The notes: generated from the sequence alone by a model not told the origin. A DNA stretch of 64,000 nucleotides from Halosimplex litoreum (GCF_016065055.1 NZ_CP065856.1:2417836-2481835); one strand, 5' to 3'; counted from the stretch's first letter, positions 43,884 through 52,952 are shown. Numbers and translations are program-made.

Positions 43884-44028
43884 CTCCCATCGCGGCTGGC
43901 GCTTCAACCTGGACAGTCGTATCACCGTTCGCTCCGTTCTCACCGCTCGGTCCGTTCGCGCCGCTCACGGTCCCGTCCGAGACTCCACCTGTCGCCGATT
44001 TCACAGTCGTTCTCACCCGTTTCAGCGG

Positions 44029-44034
44029 TTTTAT
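44029..44034 (+). promoter_or_regulatory. TATA box of the flippase-like gene
   Basis: TTTTAT about 30 bp before the GTG at 44061, supporting this unusual start codon and a leaderless mRNA. Confidence 0.6.
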
Positions 44035-44060
44035 GCGGTCGGATCCGCCAACGTAGCGCC

Positions 44061-45788
44061 GTGGTCTCCGACCCAGCGGTCGCCGACGGAACCGAGACCG
44101 ACGAGTCCGCCACCGACGGGTCCACTCTCGATGGGGCCGCCGGTCGAACGGGCTCGACCGACGATGCGGACGACGAGCCGGCCGACCCGGTCGAGGCGCG
44201 GCTCGACGACGCCTTAGAGCGGGTCGCCCACGGTGCGACCGTCTCGGTGCCGAGCATCCTCCTCCAGCGCGGGCTGACCGTCGCGTTCACCGCGGTGCTG
44301 ACGAACGGGTTCGCAGCGGGCGCCTACGGCGTCTTCGCCGTCGCCCGCCGGCTCCAGCAGTTTCTGTTGCACGTCGCGCTCGGCTTTCGCAGCGGGCTGA
44401 GCCGGTTCCTGCCCAACGCCGACTCGCCGGCCGAGCGCGACGCGCTCGTCACCGTCGCCGGGCTGCTGTTGGGGACCGTCGCGACCGTCTTCGGCGCCGC
44501 GCTGTTTTTCGCCGCACCCGCGGTGACCGCACTCACCGACCAGCGGCCGCTGTTCGAGACGGTCCTTCGAGTGTTCGCCGTCGGCCTCCCGGCGACGGTG
44601 TGGCTGTTCACCGCGGCCGAGATCCTGCGGGGGCTGGAGGAGGTCGGCCCGCTGAACCTCACACTCCGGGTCGCGTTCCCGGCCGCACAGTTGCTCGTGG
44701 GCGTCGTCGGAACGGTCGTCTACGGCGATCTGGTCGCCGTCGCGGTCGGCGTCGTCGCGATTTCGGGGCTGACCGGTCTCGCCGCGACCGCGTGGCTCGT
44801 CCGCGAGCGCGGGCTCGGGCTGCGATTCCGGAGCGAGGGAAGCGACACGGGGACGAGCGACCCCGGGAACGACGGCACCCAGACCGATCGAGGCGACGGC
44901 GCCCGGCACGCCGAAGCCGACGCCAGCGTACTCGACCTGCGGTCGGTGTGGCGTCGGTACGTCCGCTACACGGCACCGCTGTTCGTCGGTGGCGTCGCGA
45001 CGACGATCCAGCGGCTGGGGTTCTATCCGTTGATCGCCGTGTTCCTGACGGACGTGGCCGGCGGCGTCTTCGCGGTCGGGATGGTCGTCGGGTCGCTGGT
45101 GCGGCTGCCGCTGATGGGGATCAACCAGTTCGTCCCGCCGGTCGCCGCCGCGCTCCACGAGGACGACCACCGGGCCGCGCTCTCGCGGTTCTACCACGTC
45201 ACCAGTCGGCTCGTCCTCGTTGGCGTCGTCGGTCTCTCCGTGCCGGTTATCGTCTACCGCGAGACGGTGATGTCGCTGTTCGGGCCGGCGTTCGTCCCCT
45301 ACGCACCGCTTTTGGTCGGGTTCGTCCTCGCGCAGGTCGGTGCCTGCGCCGCCGGCAGCGTCGGCATCCTCCTCATGATGACCGACAACCAGCGACCCTA
45401 CCTCGCGGTCAACGTCTGTATCACGCTCCTGCTGACCGCGATCGCCGTGCCGCTGACGATACGGTTCGGCCTCTCGGGACTCGTGGCGAGTTACGTGCTC
45501 ATGCTGACGCTGAACAACGGCCTGGAGGTCGCCGTCCTCTATCACTTCGAACGGCTCCAGCCGTTCACGCCGCTGCACGGGAAGGCGCTCGCGGCCGGGG
45601 TGCCGCTGGGCGTCGTCGCCTGGGGCGCGAAGGCCGCGCTCGCCGGATCGGTGGCGCCCGCCGTCGGGGTCGTCGGCGGGCTGGCGGCGTACGCGGCGAC
45701 GCTGGGACTGCTCGGGTTCACGCCCACCGAGCGGCGGCTGGCCGGGACGCTCCGCGACCGGTACCGCGCCGCGCTCTCGCGGGGCTGA
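44061..45788 (+). CDS. Polysaccharide flippase-like (MATE/MOP superfamily) membrane protein
   Basis: A 575-residue protein. After an acidic, low-complexity N-terminus of about 45 residues come 14 predicted membrane helices in the pattern of Wzx/MurJ-type lipid-linked oligosaccharide flippases (VSVPSILLQRGLTVAFTAVLTNGFAAGAYGVFAVARRL; LGFRSGLSRFLPNADS). A charged, Gly/Asp-rich loop of about 40 residues (near 255-300) divides the two halves. It would move lipid-linked sugars across the membrane for glycoprotein or polysaccharide synthesis. GTG at 44061 is chosen because of the TATA spacing. Mannose-1-phosphate guanylyltransferase lies about 3 kb away. Confidence 0.86.
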   Translation: MVSDPAVADGTETDESATDGSTLDGAAGRTGSTDDADDEPADPVEARLDDALERVAHGATVSVPSILLQRGLTVAFTAVLTNGFAAGAYGVFAVARRLQQFLLHVALGFRSGLSRFLPNADSPAERDALVTVAGLLLGTVATVFGAALFFAAPAVTALTDQRPLFETVLRVFAVGLPATVWLFTAAEILRGLEEVGPLNLTLRVAFPAAQLLVGVVGTVVYGDLVAVAVGVVAISGLTGLAATAWLVRERGLGLRFRSEGSDTGTSDPGNDGTQTDRGDGARHAEADASVLDLRSVWRRYVRYTAPLFVGGVATTIQRLGFYPLIAVFLTDVAGGVFAVGMVVGSLVRLPLMGINQFVPPVAAALHEDDHRAALSRFYHVTSRLVLVGVVGLSVPVIVYRETVMSLFGPAFVPYAPLLVGFVLAQVGACAAGSVGILLMMTDNQRPYLAVNVCITLLLTAIAVPLTIRFGLSGLVASYVLMLTLNNGLEVAVLYHFERLQPFTPLHGKALAAGVPLGVVAWGAKAALAGSVAPAVGVVGGLAAYAATLGLLGFTPTERRLAGTLRDRYRAALSRG

Positions 45789-45859
45789 CCGGTCCAGGTC
45801 CGCCCGCTGCCGATCCGAAACCTCCCGGTTCTTTGAGGGGCCGGTCCCAGGGGTCGCGT

Positions 45860-46645
45860 ATGGACCTGCAACTCGACGACAGCGCGGCACTGACGACGGC
45901 CAGCTCCAGCGGTCTCGGGCTCGCGAGCGCGAAGGCGCTGGCCCGCGAGGGCGCGGACGTGGCCGTCTGTGGCCGCACGGAATCGCACCTCGAATCGGCC
46001 GAGAACGAACTCGAAGCGCTGGGCGACGGCGACGTGCTCGCCGTCGAAGTCGACCTCACCGACCGCGCGGAGGTCGAGGCGTACGTCGAACAGGTCGCCG
46101 ACGAGTTCGGCGGGATCGACCAGGTCGTCATGAGCGCCGGCGGGCCGCCCAGCGGCGCGTTCCTGGAGATGGACGACGACGACTGGTACGGCGCCTACGA
46201 CACGCTCGTCATGTCGGCCGTCTGGACGACGCGGTTCGCCTACCCCTACCTGGCCGAGTCCGATCAGGGCTCGATCACGGCGATCACTTCCCGCTCCGTC
46301 CGGGAGGTCATCGACGACCTCGTGCTCTCGAACGCCGTCCGCCGGGCGGTCATCGGGATGGTCAAGACCCAGGCGCGGGAGTTCGCGCCCGAGGTCCGGG
46401 TCAACGCCGTCCTCCCGAGCGCTCACGAGACCGCGCGGATGGAAGAACTCATCTCCGACGCCGTCGAGCGCGGCGAGTACGAGGACTACGAGGCCGGTCT
46501 CGCCGACTGGGGCGAGGGCGTCCCACTGGGCCGGATGGGCCAACCCGAGGAACTGGCCGACGTGGTCGCGTTCCTGGCCAGCCCGCGCGCCAGCTACGTG
46601 AGCGGAGTGGCGCTGCCCATCGACGGCGCGACGATGCGGAGCTAA
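45860..46645 (+). CDS. SDR-family protein lacking the usual Tyr-x3-Lys
   Basis: A 261-residue Rossmann protein of the short-chain dehydrogenase family: ASSSGLGLASAKALAREGADVAVCGR at the N-terminus, VEVDLTDRAEV, MSAGGPP in place of the usual NNAG, and a C-terminal SPRASYVSGVALPIDGA. Where YxxxK should stand the sequence is LSNAVRRAVIGMVK, so the canonical catalytic Tyr and Lys are absent. This matches a known divergent SDR subgroup often annotated as 3-oxoacyl-ACP reductase-like. The reaction cannot be stated. It starts 72 bp after the flippase-like gene on the same strand. Confidence 0.88.
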   Translation: MDLQLDDSAALTTASSSGLGLASAKALAREGADVAVCGRTESHLESAENELEALGDGDVLAVEVDLTDRAEVEAYVEQVADEFGGIDQVVMSAGGPPSGAFLEMDDDDWYGAYDTLVMSAVWTTRFAYPYLAESDQGSITAITSRSVREVIDDLVLSNAVRRAVIGMVKTQAREFAPEVRVNAVLPSAHETARMEELISDAVERGEYEDYEAGLADWGEGVPLGRMGQPEELADVVAFLASPRASYVSGVALPIDGATMRS

Positions 46646-46657
46646 GGGTTCGGTCGG

Positions 46658-47131
46658 TCAGGTACCGACGCTGTGCGGAACGTTCTCGGTGTTCCCGGCC
46701 ACCTCGCGGGAGCGTCCGAGCAGGTAGCCCGCCACGGCGCCCAGCGGGAGCGTCAGCGGCGCGACGCTCACTGGGACCAACAGTCCGACGAACAGCGCGG
46801 CGCCCAGTCGTCCCAGGGGATCGATCCCGAGGACGGCCGCGTTCCGTGCGAGACTCCAGAACGCGAAGAACGCTCCCGGGCCCAGCAGTCCGACCAGGGC
46901 GCCCGCGACCGCGCCCCGCCGCGAGGTCGACCCGCCGCCGGGACGTTCGACGACCGCGGCCCAGCAGGCGGCGCCGACGACGACGGTCACGGCCGCGATA
47001 GTGGCCAGTCCGCGCACGCCCCAGGTGCCGTACTCCGACGCCAGCGACGCCGCACCGACCAGTGCAAGGGCGACGACGGCGAATCCGAGGCCGGCTCCGA
47101 GCGGCCACCAGGGCGACGACCCGTCGGCCAT
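46658..47131 (-). CDS. Polytopic membrane protein of unknown function
   Basis: A 157-residue protein with four hydrophobic segments (LGFAVVALALVGAASLA, VRGLATIAAVTVVVGAACWAAVV, AVAGALVGLLGPGAFFAFWSL, LGAALFVGLLVPVSVAPLTLPLGAVAGYLLG). No family is recognised. ATG at 47131 follows the stop of the upstream membrane protein at 47134 by two bases, so the two are probably co-translated. Confidence 0.7.
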   Translation of the reverse strand: MADGSSPWWPLGAGLGFAVVALALVGAASLASEYGTWGVRGLATIAAVTVVVGAACWAAVVERPGGGSTSRRGAVAGALVGLLGPGAFFAFWSLARNAAVLGIDPLGRLGAALFVGLLVPVSVAPLTLPLGAVAGYLLGRSREVAGNTENVPHSVGT

Positions 47132-47133
47132 CG

Positions 47134-47361
47134 TCACCGCGTCCCGGGCGAGCCGCCCGACCGCTCGCTGTCGGCGGTCAGCGACCACACGAGCAGTCCC
47201 AGCGATATCAGGGCGACGAACACCGAGACGACGTAGCCGACCGAGTCGGCCGTCCCGAGGATCGACCCCGGCAGGAACGCCGAGACGACCAGGAGGATGG
47301 CCGCCGAGACCGTCCCCGCGAGCGCGAGGATCAACAGCCAGAAACGAACCGCCGGGTCCAT
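47134..47361 (-). CDS. Small two-helix membrane protein
   Basis: A 75-residue protein with hydrophobic helices LLILALAGTVSAAILLVVSAFL and VGYVVSVFVALISLGLLVWSL and a short polar tail. It is first gene of a two-gene unit with the next membrane protein. Function unknown. Confidence 0.65.
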   Translation of the reverse strand: MDPAVRFWLLILALAGTVSAAILLVVSAFLPGSILGTADSVGYVVSVFVALISLGLLVWSLTADSERSGGSPGTR

Positions 47362-47491
47362 GCTGGTCGGCGGTTGTCACCGGGGAAGTATGAGCGTTCC
47401 GGCGGCGACGGCGAACGGCGGGATTGTACACTTCTCTTACAAAAATGCGGTTCAGCGAACAGTTTTGCGGACAGCGACGCCCCGATCGAGT

Positions 47492-48631
47492 ATGGACGAC
47501 GAGCGAGCGAACGACGACCGACCGACCGTCGGCACCGACTGGCGCACTGCTGGCCCGGAGATCCGCCTGACCGACGCCGACGCAGCAGAACCCGTCCGCG
47601 AGACCACCCCCTCGGACGCGCAGGCCGGCGCGAACTTCGTCGTGTTCGAGCCGGGGTGGCTCCCCGACGACTGCGAGATGAGCGAGACGACGATCCGACC
47701 CGAACAGCCGCCGGGGCGGCCCGAGGGACTGGACGCCGCGGATATCGGACAGACGCCCCACAGCGAGGGGAACCCGTCGGCGGTCCGGACCGTCGTCGCG
47801 GGCGAGGGCCGCGAGTTGCGGATCAAGCAGTTCTGCTACGACTGGGCGCCACCGGCCGCCAGTGTCGCGCCGCTGTGGGGCACCGAGGACCCGACGCCGG
47901 TCGACGCGGGCGACGCCGTCGGCTTCCTGGGGACCGACTACAAGGACAACCGGGGCGCCTGCGTCCAGCGGAGGCGTACGCAGGTCGAGGTGTCCGTGCT
48001 GGCGGGGGCGTTCGACGACGACGAACTCGCGGGACTGCTCGACGGGTTAGAGCCGGCGGTCGACTCCGATTCGGGTGGCCGCGGGGCGACTCCGATTCGG
48101 CAGATCCCCTTTCACCGCCTGAGCTACTGGGCTCGCTACCGGTGTGCGGCGGTGGGGGTGCCCCACGGGCTGTGGGCCCACGGGATCGCTCGACCGTACG
48201 ACGAGAGCGTCCCGTGCTCGCCGGTGGCGCTCCGCGACGCGGAGCCGCGACTGCTCGTCCCGAGCGGCGACGGCCCGGGCGCGGCGTACGCCCTCGACTC
48301 GGCCGTGACCTTCCCGGAGCACGACGCGGTCGAAGCGGTCTACCGCCACGAGGGGAACGAGAGCGACCACCTGTGGATCACCGCGGCGGCGCCCGAGAGC
48401 GACCTCGGCCCCGAGGTACCGCCGGAGCCGGCCGACCAGCCCGCCGAAACCCGCGAGACGGTCGACCTGCGCGGCGAGCGAGTCCACTACGCGGCGCTGA
48501 CCGAAGCGGCCGGCGCGTGGGAAGCGGTCTGGACGGAGGGCGGCGTCACCTACGCCGTCGTCGCCGGGGCGTCGCGGTATCTCGACGGCGCGGCGTTCCG
48601 ACGGCTGGTCGACGGGTTGGAGCCGGTCTGA
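47492..48631 (+). CDS. Unknown protein with two DUF4367-like halves
   Basis: A 379-residue soluble protein that appears to be an internal duplication. Each half ends in a similar motif (LAGLLDGLEP near residue 187, FRRLVDGLEP at the C-terminus) after a strand-rich stretch (VEVSVLAGAF; VTYAVVAGASRYL). The first half opens FVVFEPGWLPDDCEM, the W-LP motif of DUF4367-like/anti-sigma-associated domains. No signal peptide or lipobox is visible, unlike many relatives. Function unknown; the family call is tentative. Confidence 0.65.
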   Translation: MDDERANDDRPTVGTDWRTAGPEIRLTDADAAEPVRETTPSDAQAGANFVVFEPGWLPDDCEMSETTIRPEQPPGRPEGLDAADIGQTPHSEGNPSAVRTVVAGEGRELRIKQFCYDWAPPAASVAPLWGTEDPTPVDAGDAVGFLGTDYKDNRGACVQRRRTQVEVSVLAGAFDDDELAGLLDGLEPAVDSDSGGRGATPIRQIPFHRLSYWARYRCAAVGVPHGLWAHGIARPYDESVPCSPVALRDAEPRLLVPSGDGPGAAYALDSAVTFPEHDAVEAVYRHEGNESDHLWITAAAPESDLGPEVPPEPADQPAETRETVDLRGERVHYAALTEAAGAWEAVWTEGGVTYAVVAGASRYLDGAAFRRLVDGLEPV

Positions 48632-48648
48632 GCGGGACCCGTCCGCCC

Positions 48649-49662
48649 TCAGAACAGGTCGTCGTCCCCGAGTTCGTCGACTACGTCGCGCACGCGCTGG
48701 GCCTGGTCCTTCGGCACGACGAGCGTGCGGTCGCCGTAGGAGGCGACGATCAGGTCGGAGACGCCGACGACGCTGGCGTGGCCGTCGGTGGCGACGACGG
48801 TGTTCTCGGCGTCGACGGTGAGCGCGTCGCCGAGTACCGCGTTGCCGTCGTCGTCGGTATCGAGGACGCGGGAAACGGCGTCCCAGGCGCCCAGGTCGTC
48901 CCACTCGAAGGTCGCCGGAACCAGGGCGGCGTCGTCGGTCGTCTCCATGACCGCGTAGTCGACGCTCACCGGATCGACGGCGTCGAACCCGCGCTGGGGG
49001 TCGCCAGCGTCGAGCGCGTCGACGAGGGGCGACAGTTCGGAGTCGGCGGCCGCCCGGAGGAAGGCGTCGGGCGTCCAGGCGAACGTTCCGGCGTTCCAGT
49101 AGTAGCCGTGGTGGCGATAGCGCATCGCCGCGCCCTGGTCGGGTTTCTCCGTGAACCGCTCGACGGGGTAGTAGGCATGCCCGCTCGCGGTCGCCGACTC
49201 CTCGCCCGGCTTGATGTAGCCGTAGCCGGTCTCCGGCCGAGTCGGTTCGACACCGACGGTCACGAGCGAGCCGGTCTCGGCGGCGACGGCGGCGGCGTCG
49301 GTCATGGTCCCCGCGAAGTCTCCCGTCACGTGGTGGTCGCTCGGGAGACAGACGAGCGTGCAGTCGCCGACCTGTTCGCGGACACGGTGGGCTGCGTAGA
49401 CCAGTGCGGGGCCGGTGTCCTTCGGTTCGGGTTCGGTGAGGACGGCCGCCGAGGGGGCGTGTTCGCGGACCTGGTCGGCCAGGTCCGGGCGCGTGAGGAC
49501 GTACACCTCGTCGGCGAAGCCGGCGCGGTCGACGGTCTCGGCCAGGAGTGACTGGTCGCCTCCGAGCGGGAGGAACTGCTTCGGGCGATCGCTCCGGCTG
49601 GCGGGATAGAGGCGGGTCCCGGTGCCGCCCGCCAAGACGACGGCGACGACGGTGTCGGTCAT
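48649..49662 (-). CDS. Mannose-1-phosphate guanylyltransferase
   Basis: A 337-residue nucleotidyltransferase. The signature VVLAGGTGTRLYPASRSDRPKQFLPL holds the P-loop and the metal Asp/Lys. CLPSDHHVTGDF, TRPETGYGYI, RFTEKP and YYWNAGTFAW follow, as in ManC-type enzymes that make GDP-mannose from GTP and mannose-1-phosphate. The C-terminal phosphomannose-isomerase domain of bifunctional forms is absent. GDP-mannose feeds N-glycan and compatible-solute synthesis. ATG at 49662. Confidence 0.93.
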   Translation of the reverse strand: MTDTVVAVVLAGGTGTRLYPASRSDRPKQFLPLGGDQSLLAETVDRAGFADEVYVLTRPDLADQVREHAPSAAVLTEPEPKDTGPALVYAAHRVREQVGDCTLVCLPSDHHVTGDFAGTMTDAAAVAAETGSLVTVGVEPTRPETGYGYIKPGEESATASGHAYYPVERFTEKPDQGAAMRYRHHGYYWNAGTFAWTPDAFLRAAADSELSPLVDALDAGDPQRGFDAVDPVSVDYAVMETTDDAALVPATFEWDDLGAWDAVSRVLDTDDDGNAVLGDALTVDAENTVVATDGHASVVGVSDLIVASYGDRTLVVPKDQAQRVRDVVDELGDDDLF

Positions 49663-49849
49663 GGGCGTGTCGTCGAGCGGACGGGAAAAATAGCCGCCGG
49701 GTTCGGCGAATCGTCGCGGCCGATCCCGGGCTCCGATCGCTCCGGCAACAGATACCGGTGACGGCGTGCGATGTCTCCGGTCCTCGAGCTGGGCGTCCGT
49801 CCGAGCGAGATCGAAAGCGGTGAGTACGTACTGGACGGATATCGAACAC

Positions 49850-50278
49850 ATGTATCACGAAATCCTGGTCCCGACCGACGGCAGCGAGCCGATAGCGACC
49901 GTCCTCGAGCACACCGGAGCGGTCGCCGAGGGTCGCGATGCGCGGGTTCACATCCTCTACGTCGTCGACGACCGGGCGTTCCTGACGCTCGGCGAGGAGA
50001 TGAAAGACGACGTGATCGAGAACCTCCGACAGGAGGGACAGACAGCGGTCGAGGCGGCGTCGAAACAACTGGAAACGGGGGACATCGAGGTCACGACGGC
50101 GATAACGAGGGGAAAGCCGGCAGACGAGATAATCGCCTACGTCGAGGACGAGGGGATCGACCTCGTCACGATGGGCACGCGTGGCGACGACACGTCGAAC
50201 CTGCTCGGGAGTACGGCCCAGACGATCGTGACGAACGCGCCTGCACCCGTCCTGACCGTCAACATCGGCGAGGAGTGA
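49850..50278 (+). CDS. Universal stress protein (UspA)
   Basis: A 142-residue single UspA domain. It starts MYHEILVPTDGSEP and ends with the ATP-binding signature GTRGDDTSNLLGSTAQTIVTNAPAPVLTV (G-x2-G-x9-G-S/T). Such proteins bind ATP and act in stress survival. ATG at 49850; the open frame upstream lacks family residues. Confidence 0.95.
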   Translation: MYHEILVPTDGSEPIATVLEHTGAVAEGRDARVHILYVVDDRAFLTLGEEMKDDVIENLRQEGQTAVEAASKQLETGDIEVTTAITRGKPADEIIAYVEDEGIDLVTMGTRGDDTSNLLGSTAQTIVTNAPAPVLTVNIGEE

Positions 50279-50404
50279 CGGAGCCGGACGGGGCTCTCCT
50301 CGCCCGAGGCGGACCTGGAGCCGAAAGTGCAGCGTCGGTCAGTGCGTCACTGCCAGAGCACGGGTTCTCGACTGTCGCCGGACGTGGGGACCTCGACTCC
50401 GAAT

Positions 50405-51268
50405 TCACTGCCGACTAGCCAGTCGTCGCTCGCGGAGGAACGCCCGCATTTCGTCTGTCGTCCGCGCGGGTGCTTCCGAGGGGCCGGAGTGGCTGACGCC
50501 GTCGAACTCGACGAAGCGGCTCGACGGGAGCGCGTCGTGGACGGCCCGGGCGCTCTCGCGGAGGAACTCCGGACCGTCGGTCCCCGTCAGGACGAGCGCG
50601 GGCGCGTCGACGGCGAGGCGCTCGGGCAGTTCGTAGCGCTCGACAGCGCGGTTCATCCGGATCACTTCTTCGAGCAGGTCGACGCAGTCGGGCCAGACCG
50701 GCCACTCGGCCAGCCAGGCGTCCAGGTCGTCGACCGCGCCGGCGCAGACGACCTGCTCGACGTACAGCTTCATCGCCCCCTCGCGGTCGCCGTCGTCGAG
50801 GCGCTCCTGCATCCGGTCGGCGAGGTCGGCGTGTTCGGCGAACGGTTCGGGAAGGACCGCGGGCTCGTAGGCGACGACGGCGTCGATCGCGTCGCCCTCG
50901 CCGTCGGCCGTGAGTGCCCGCACCGTCTCGATGGCCGTCAGCGCGCCGAAGGAGTGGCCCAGCAGGACGGGTTTCTCGTCGCCGTCCGTCGCGTCGTCGG
51001 TGAGGTCCTCGACGAGCGCGCGGACGTACGCGACCTCGCGGTCGAGTACTTCGTCGGGACCGGTCTCCTCGGGGTCGTCGAGGCAGGTGCCGAAGCCCGG
51101 CCGCTGCGGGACGACGGCGGCGAACGCCTCGAAGTGCGGGATCGCGGGCCGCCAGTACTCTCTGGGGGCCATCCCGCCGTGGAGCAAGACGAGGGGGCGG
51201 CCCTCGCCGTGGCCTTCGTACTCGACGTCGATACCGTCCGCGGTCGCCGTAGACCGTGTCGTCGGCAT
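50405..51268 (-). CDS. Alpha/beta hydrolase
   Basis: A 287-residue hydrolase. LLHGGMAPREYW is the oxyanion region. The nucleophile elbow is LLGHSFGALTAIE with Ser in GHSFG, the acid probably lies in LTGTDGPE, and the His is in FDGVSHSGP. The GHSFG elbow resembles non-haem haloperoxidase-like or lactone hydrolases. Substrate unknown. ATG at 51268; a TTTTTAAG box around 51324-51331 on this strand may be its promoter. Confidence 0.9.
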   Translation of the reverse strand: MPTTRSTATADGIDVEYEGHGEGRPLVLLHGGMAPREYWRPAIPHFEAFAAVVPQRPGFGTCLDDPEETGPDEVLDREVAYVRALVEDLTDDATDGDEKPVLLGHSFGALTAIETVRALTADGEGDAIDAVVAYEPAVLPEPFAEHADLADRMQERLDDGDREGAMKLYVEQVVCAGAVDDLDAWLAEWPVWPDCVDLLEEVIRMNRAVERYELPERLAVDAPALVLTGTDGPEFLRESARAVHDALPSSRFVEFDGVSHSGPSEAPARTTDEMRAFLRERRLASRQ

Positions 51269-51428
51269 GGGACTCCTCGTTGTGCGCTCGCGGGGCTACG
51301 CCTGACTCTCAGTCGTGCGGTCGTTTTTAAGCCGGTATCCGGCTACCCCCACTTTCGGTAGAGGAGCGGTCGGTCGCGTCCCCGAACGGATCGATACGTT
51401 CCATACATCGAGTACAGCAATACATTCA

Positions 51429-51455
51429 ATACCGACGGAACGCTACCGCCGGTAT
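51429..51455. promoter_or_regulatory. Candidate operator of the wHTH/MazF-like operon
   Basis: An inverted repeat ATACCG (51429-51434) and CGGTAT (51450-51455), 15 bp apart, overlaps the start codon at 51454. Toxin-antitoxin operons are usually autoregulated by the antitoxin at such a site. This is an inference from position and symmetry only. Confidence 0.45.
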
Positions 51456-51831
51456 GCCGATCGGAACGGATCGATTCGAGCAACTGGGTGCCGACGGGGA
51501 CGGAGACGGACCGACGCCGGGCACGAACGCGGCGGCGATCCTCGATTTTCTCCGGGAGAATCCGGACAAGGCGTACACCCAGAGCGAGATCGCGGACGCG
51601 ACGGAGGTGAAAGCGGGGTCCGTCGGACCGACGCTCGCTCGGTTGCGCGAGGGGGGACGTGTCGACCACCGTGGACACTACTGGCGTGTCAGCGACCACG
51701 AACGCGGCGTCGACGAGGCCGCCAGCCAGTCCGCCGCCGCGCTCGCGAGTCGGGAAGCCGACGACGAGACACCCGGGATGGCGGCCTGGCGGGACCACGC
51801 CGTCGACTCCCGTGAACACCGTGACGAGTGA
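51454..51831 (+). CDS. Winged-helix antitoxin-like protein
   Basis: A 125-residue protein with a winged-helix core at about residues 25-80 (AAAILDFLRENPDKAYTQSEIADATEVKAGSVGPTLARLREGGRVDHRGHYWRV). The C-terminal tail is acidic and flexible, as expected of an antitoxin that wraps its toxin. It overlaps the downstream MazF-like gene by about 20 bp. That arrangement and the paired family suggest it neutralises the toxin and binds the operon's promoter. Confidence 0.8.
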   Translation: MPIGTDRFEQLGADGDGDGPTPGTNAAAILDFLRENPDKAYTQSEIADATEVKAGSVGPTLARLREGGRVDHRGHYWRVSDHERGVDEAASQSAAALASREADDETPGMAAWRDHAVDSREHRDE

Positions 51832-52180
51832 GCGGTTCGCGGCCGGCGACGTGTTCTGGGCACCGGATCCCTACAACTCCGGAGGCGATCCGCGACCGTG
51901 GCTGGTGCTCTCGGCCGACGCCATCCCGTACGCCGGCGAGGAGTACGTCTGCGCGGGACTGACGCTGAGTGACCTCCCGGACAACGTCGAACTCACCGAC
52001 GAGGACTGGGTAGTGGGGTCCGACCCCGAGCGAACGTCGTTCTGCTCACCGTGGGTTCTGGCGACGGTCGAACACGACGCGGTCGCGAACCCGCAGGGAT
52101 CCGTGACCGACGCGTTCGCGCGCCGGATCGTCGATCAGAGCGTCGCGTACCTCTCCGGGGACGTGTCCATCGAGTACTGA
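51812..52180 (+). CDS. MazF/PemK-like endoribonuclease toxin
   Basis: A 122-residue protein with MazF/PemK pattern: FAAGDVFWAPDPYNSGGDPRPWLVLSADAIPY, later YVCAGLTLSD and GSDPERTSFCSPWVLATVEHDAV. Such toxins cleave mRNA or tRNA at short sites. GTG at 51812 (or 51821) overlaps the 3' end of the wHTH gene, pointing to coupled translation. The family assignment rests on GDVFW and the RPWLVLS motif, and is good but not certain. Confidence 0.8.
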   Translation: MNTVTSERFAAGDVFWAPDPYNSGGDPRPWLVLSADAIPYAGEEYVCAGLTLSDLPDNVELTDEDWVVGSDPERTSFCSPWVLATVEHDAVANPQGSVTDAFARRIVDQSVAYLSGDVSIEY

Positions 52181-52226
52181 ACGGCCGGTTCGGGGGGTCG
52201 TGGGAGCGAGACGAGGCGGTTCGAGA

Positions 52227-52952
52227 TCAGAACGGATCGACGGGCCGCGGTCGCTCTTCGACGTGGGCCTCGACCAGATGGGTCTGGGCGCGCCGGAGCC
52301 GTTCCGACAGCGACGACGCCGAAATGTCGAGTTCCGCGGCCACGTCGTCGAGCGTGGCAGTGCGGGGGATCTCGAAGTAGCCCAGCCGGTGGGCGGTCCG
52401 GACCGCCTCGCGCTGGGCGTCGGTGAGGCCGTCGTCGTTGTCGGAGTCCGGGCCGGAACCGAACCGGTTCTCGGCATCGTCGCCGACGCGGGTGAGCTTG
52501 CGGAGACGGAAGGGAACGTTTCGCTGCCAGAACTCCCGCAGTTCGTCGAACGCGCCGCGGTCCGCGAATCGGCTCGTCTGCACCCATCCGGTCGGGGTCG
52601 CGCGGATGCGCTCGATGTGCGTGGGCGTCTCGTAGAGCGCCCGAAGGTCGTCCAGGTCGTCGAGGTCGTCCCCGAGTTGTTCGGCCATACTCGTCCCCGG
52701 GAGAATCGTGTATCTGCTCGCCTCACCTTCGCGAGTGACCAGCGTGTACTCCCCGACGAACGGCGTGCGCTCGAACTCGACCTCGACCGCCGCGACGGTC
52801 TCGTCGCTCCCGACCACACGGACGGTGAAACGCGGCCGCTCGTTCATGCCCGGACTGATCGCGAGGTCGATGTCGGCGTCGGGGACCGCCGCGGCCACGT
52901 CGACCAGCGGGAGGGCCGTACAGCCGATCTCGTACTCGGCGCGCAGCGCCAT
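52227..52952 (-). CDS. Bat-type HTH transcription regulator
   Basis: A 241-residue protein. Residues about 1-165 are a Bat ligand-like domain (MALRAEYEIGCTALPLVDVAAAVPDADIDLAISP, FERTPFVGEYTLV). The C-terminal HTH_10 occupies about 180-235 (LTDAQREAVRTAHRLGYFEIPRTATLDDVAAELDISASSLSERLRRAQ). It is a typical single-domain-sensor regulator of haloarchaea. The ATG at 52952 gives the usual start; an in-frame start at 53054 lies inside the neighbouring gene's 3' end. Confidence 0.9.
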   Translation of the reverse strand: MALRAEYEIGCTALPLVDVAAAVPDADIDLAISPGMNERPRFTVRVVGSDETVAAVEVEFERTPFVGEYTLVTREGEASRYTILPGTSMAEQLGDDLDDLDDLRALYETPTHIERIRATPTGWVQTSRFADRGAFDELREFWQRNVPFRLRKLTRVGDDAENRFGSGPDSDNDDGLTDAQREAVRTAHRLGYFEIPRTATLDDVAAELDISASSLSERLRRAQTHLVEAHVEERPRPVDPF

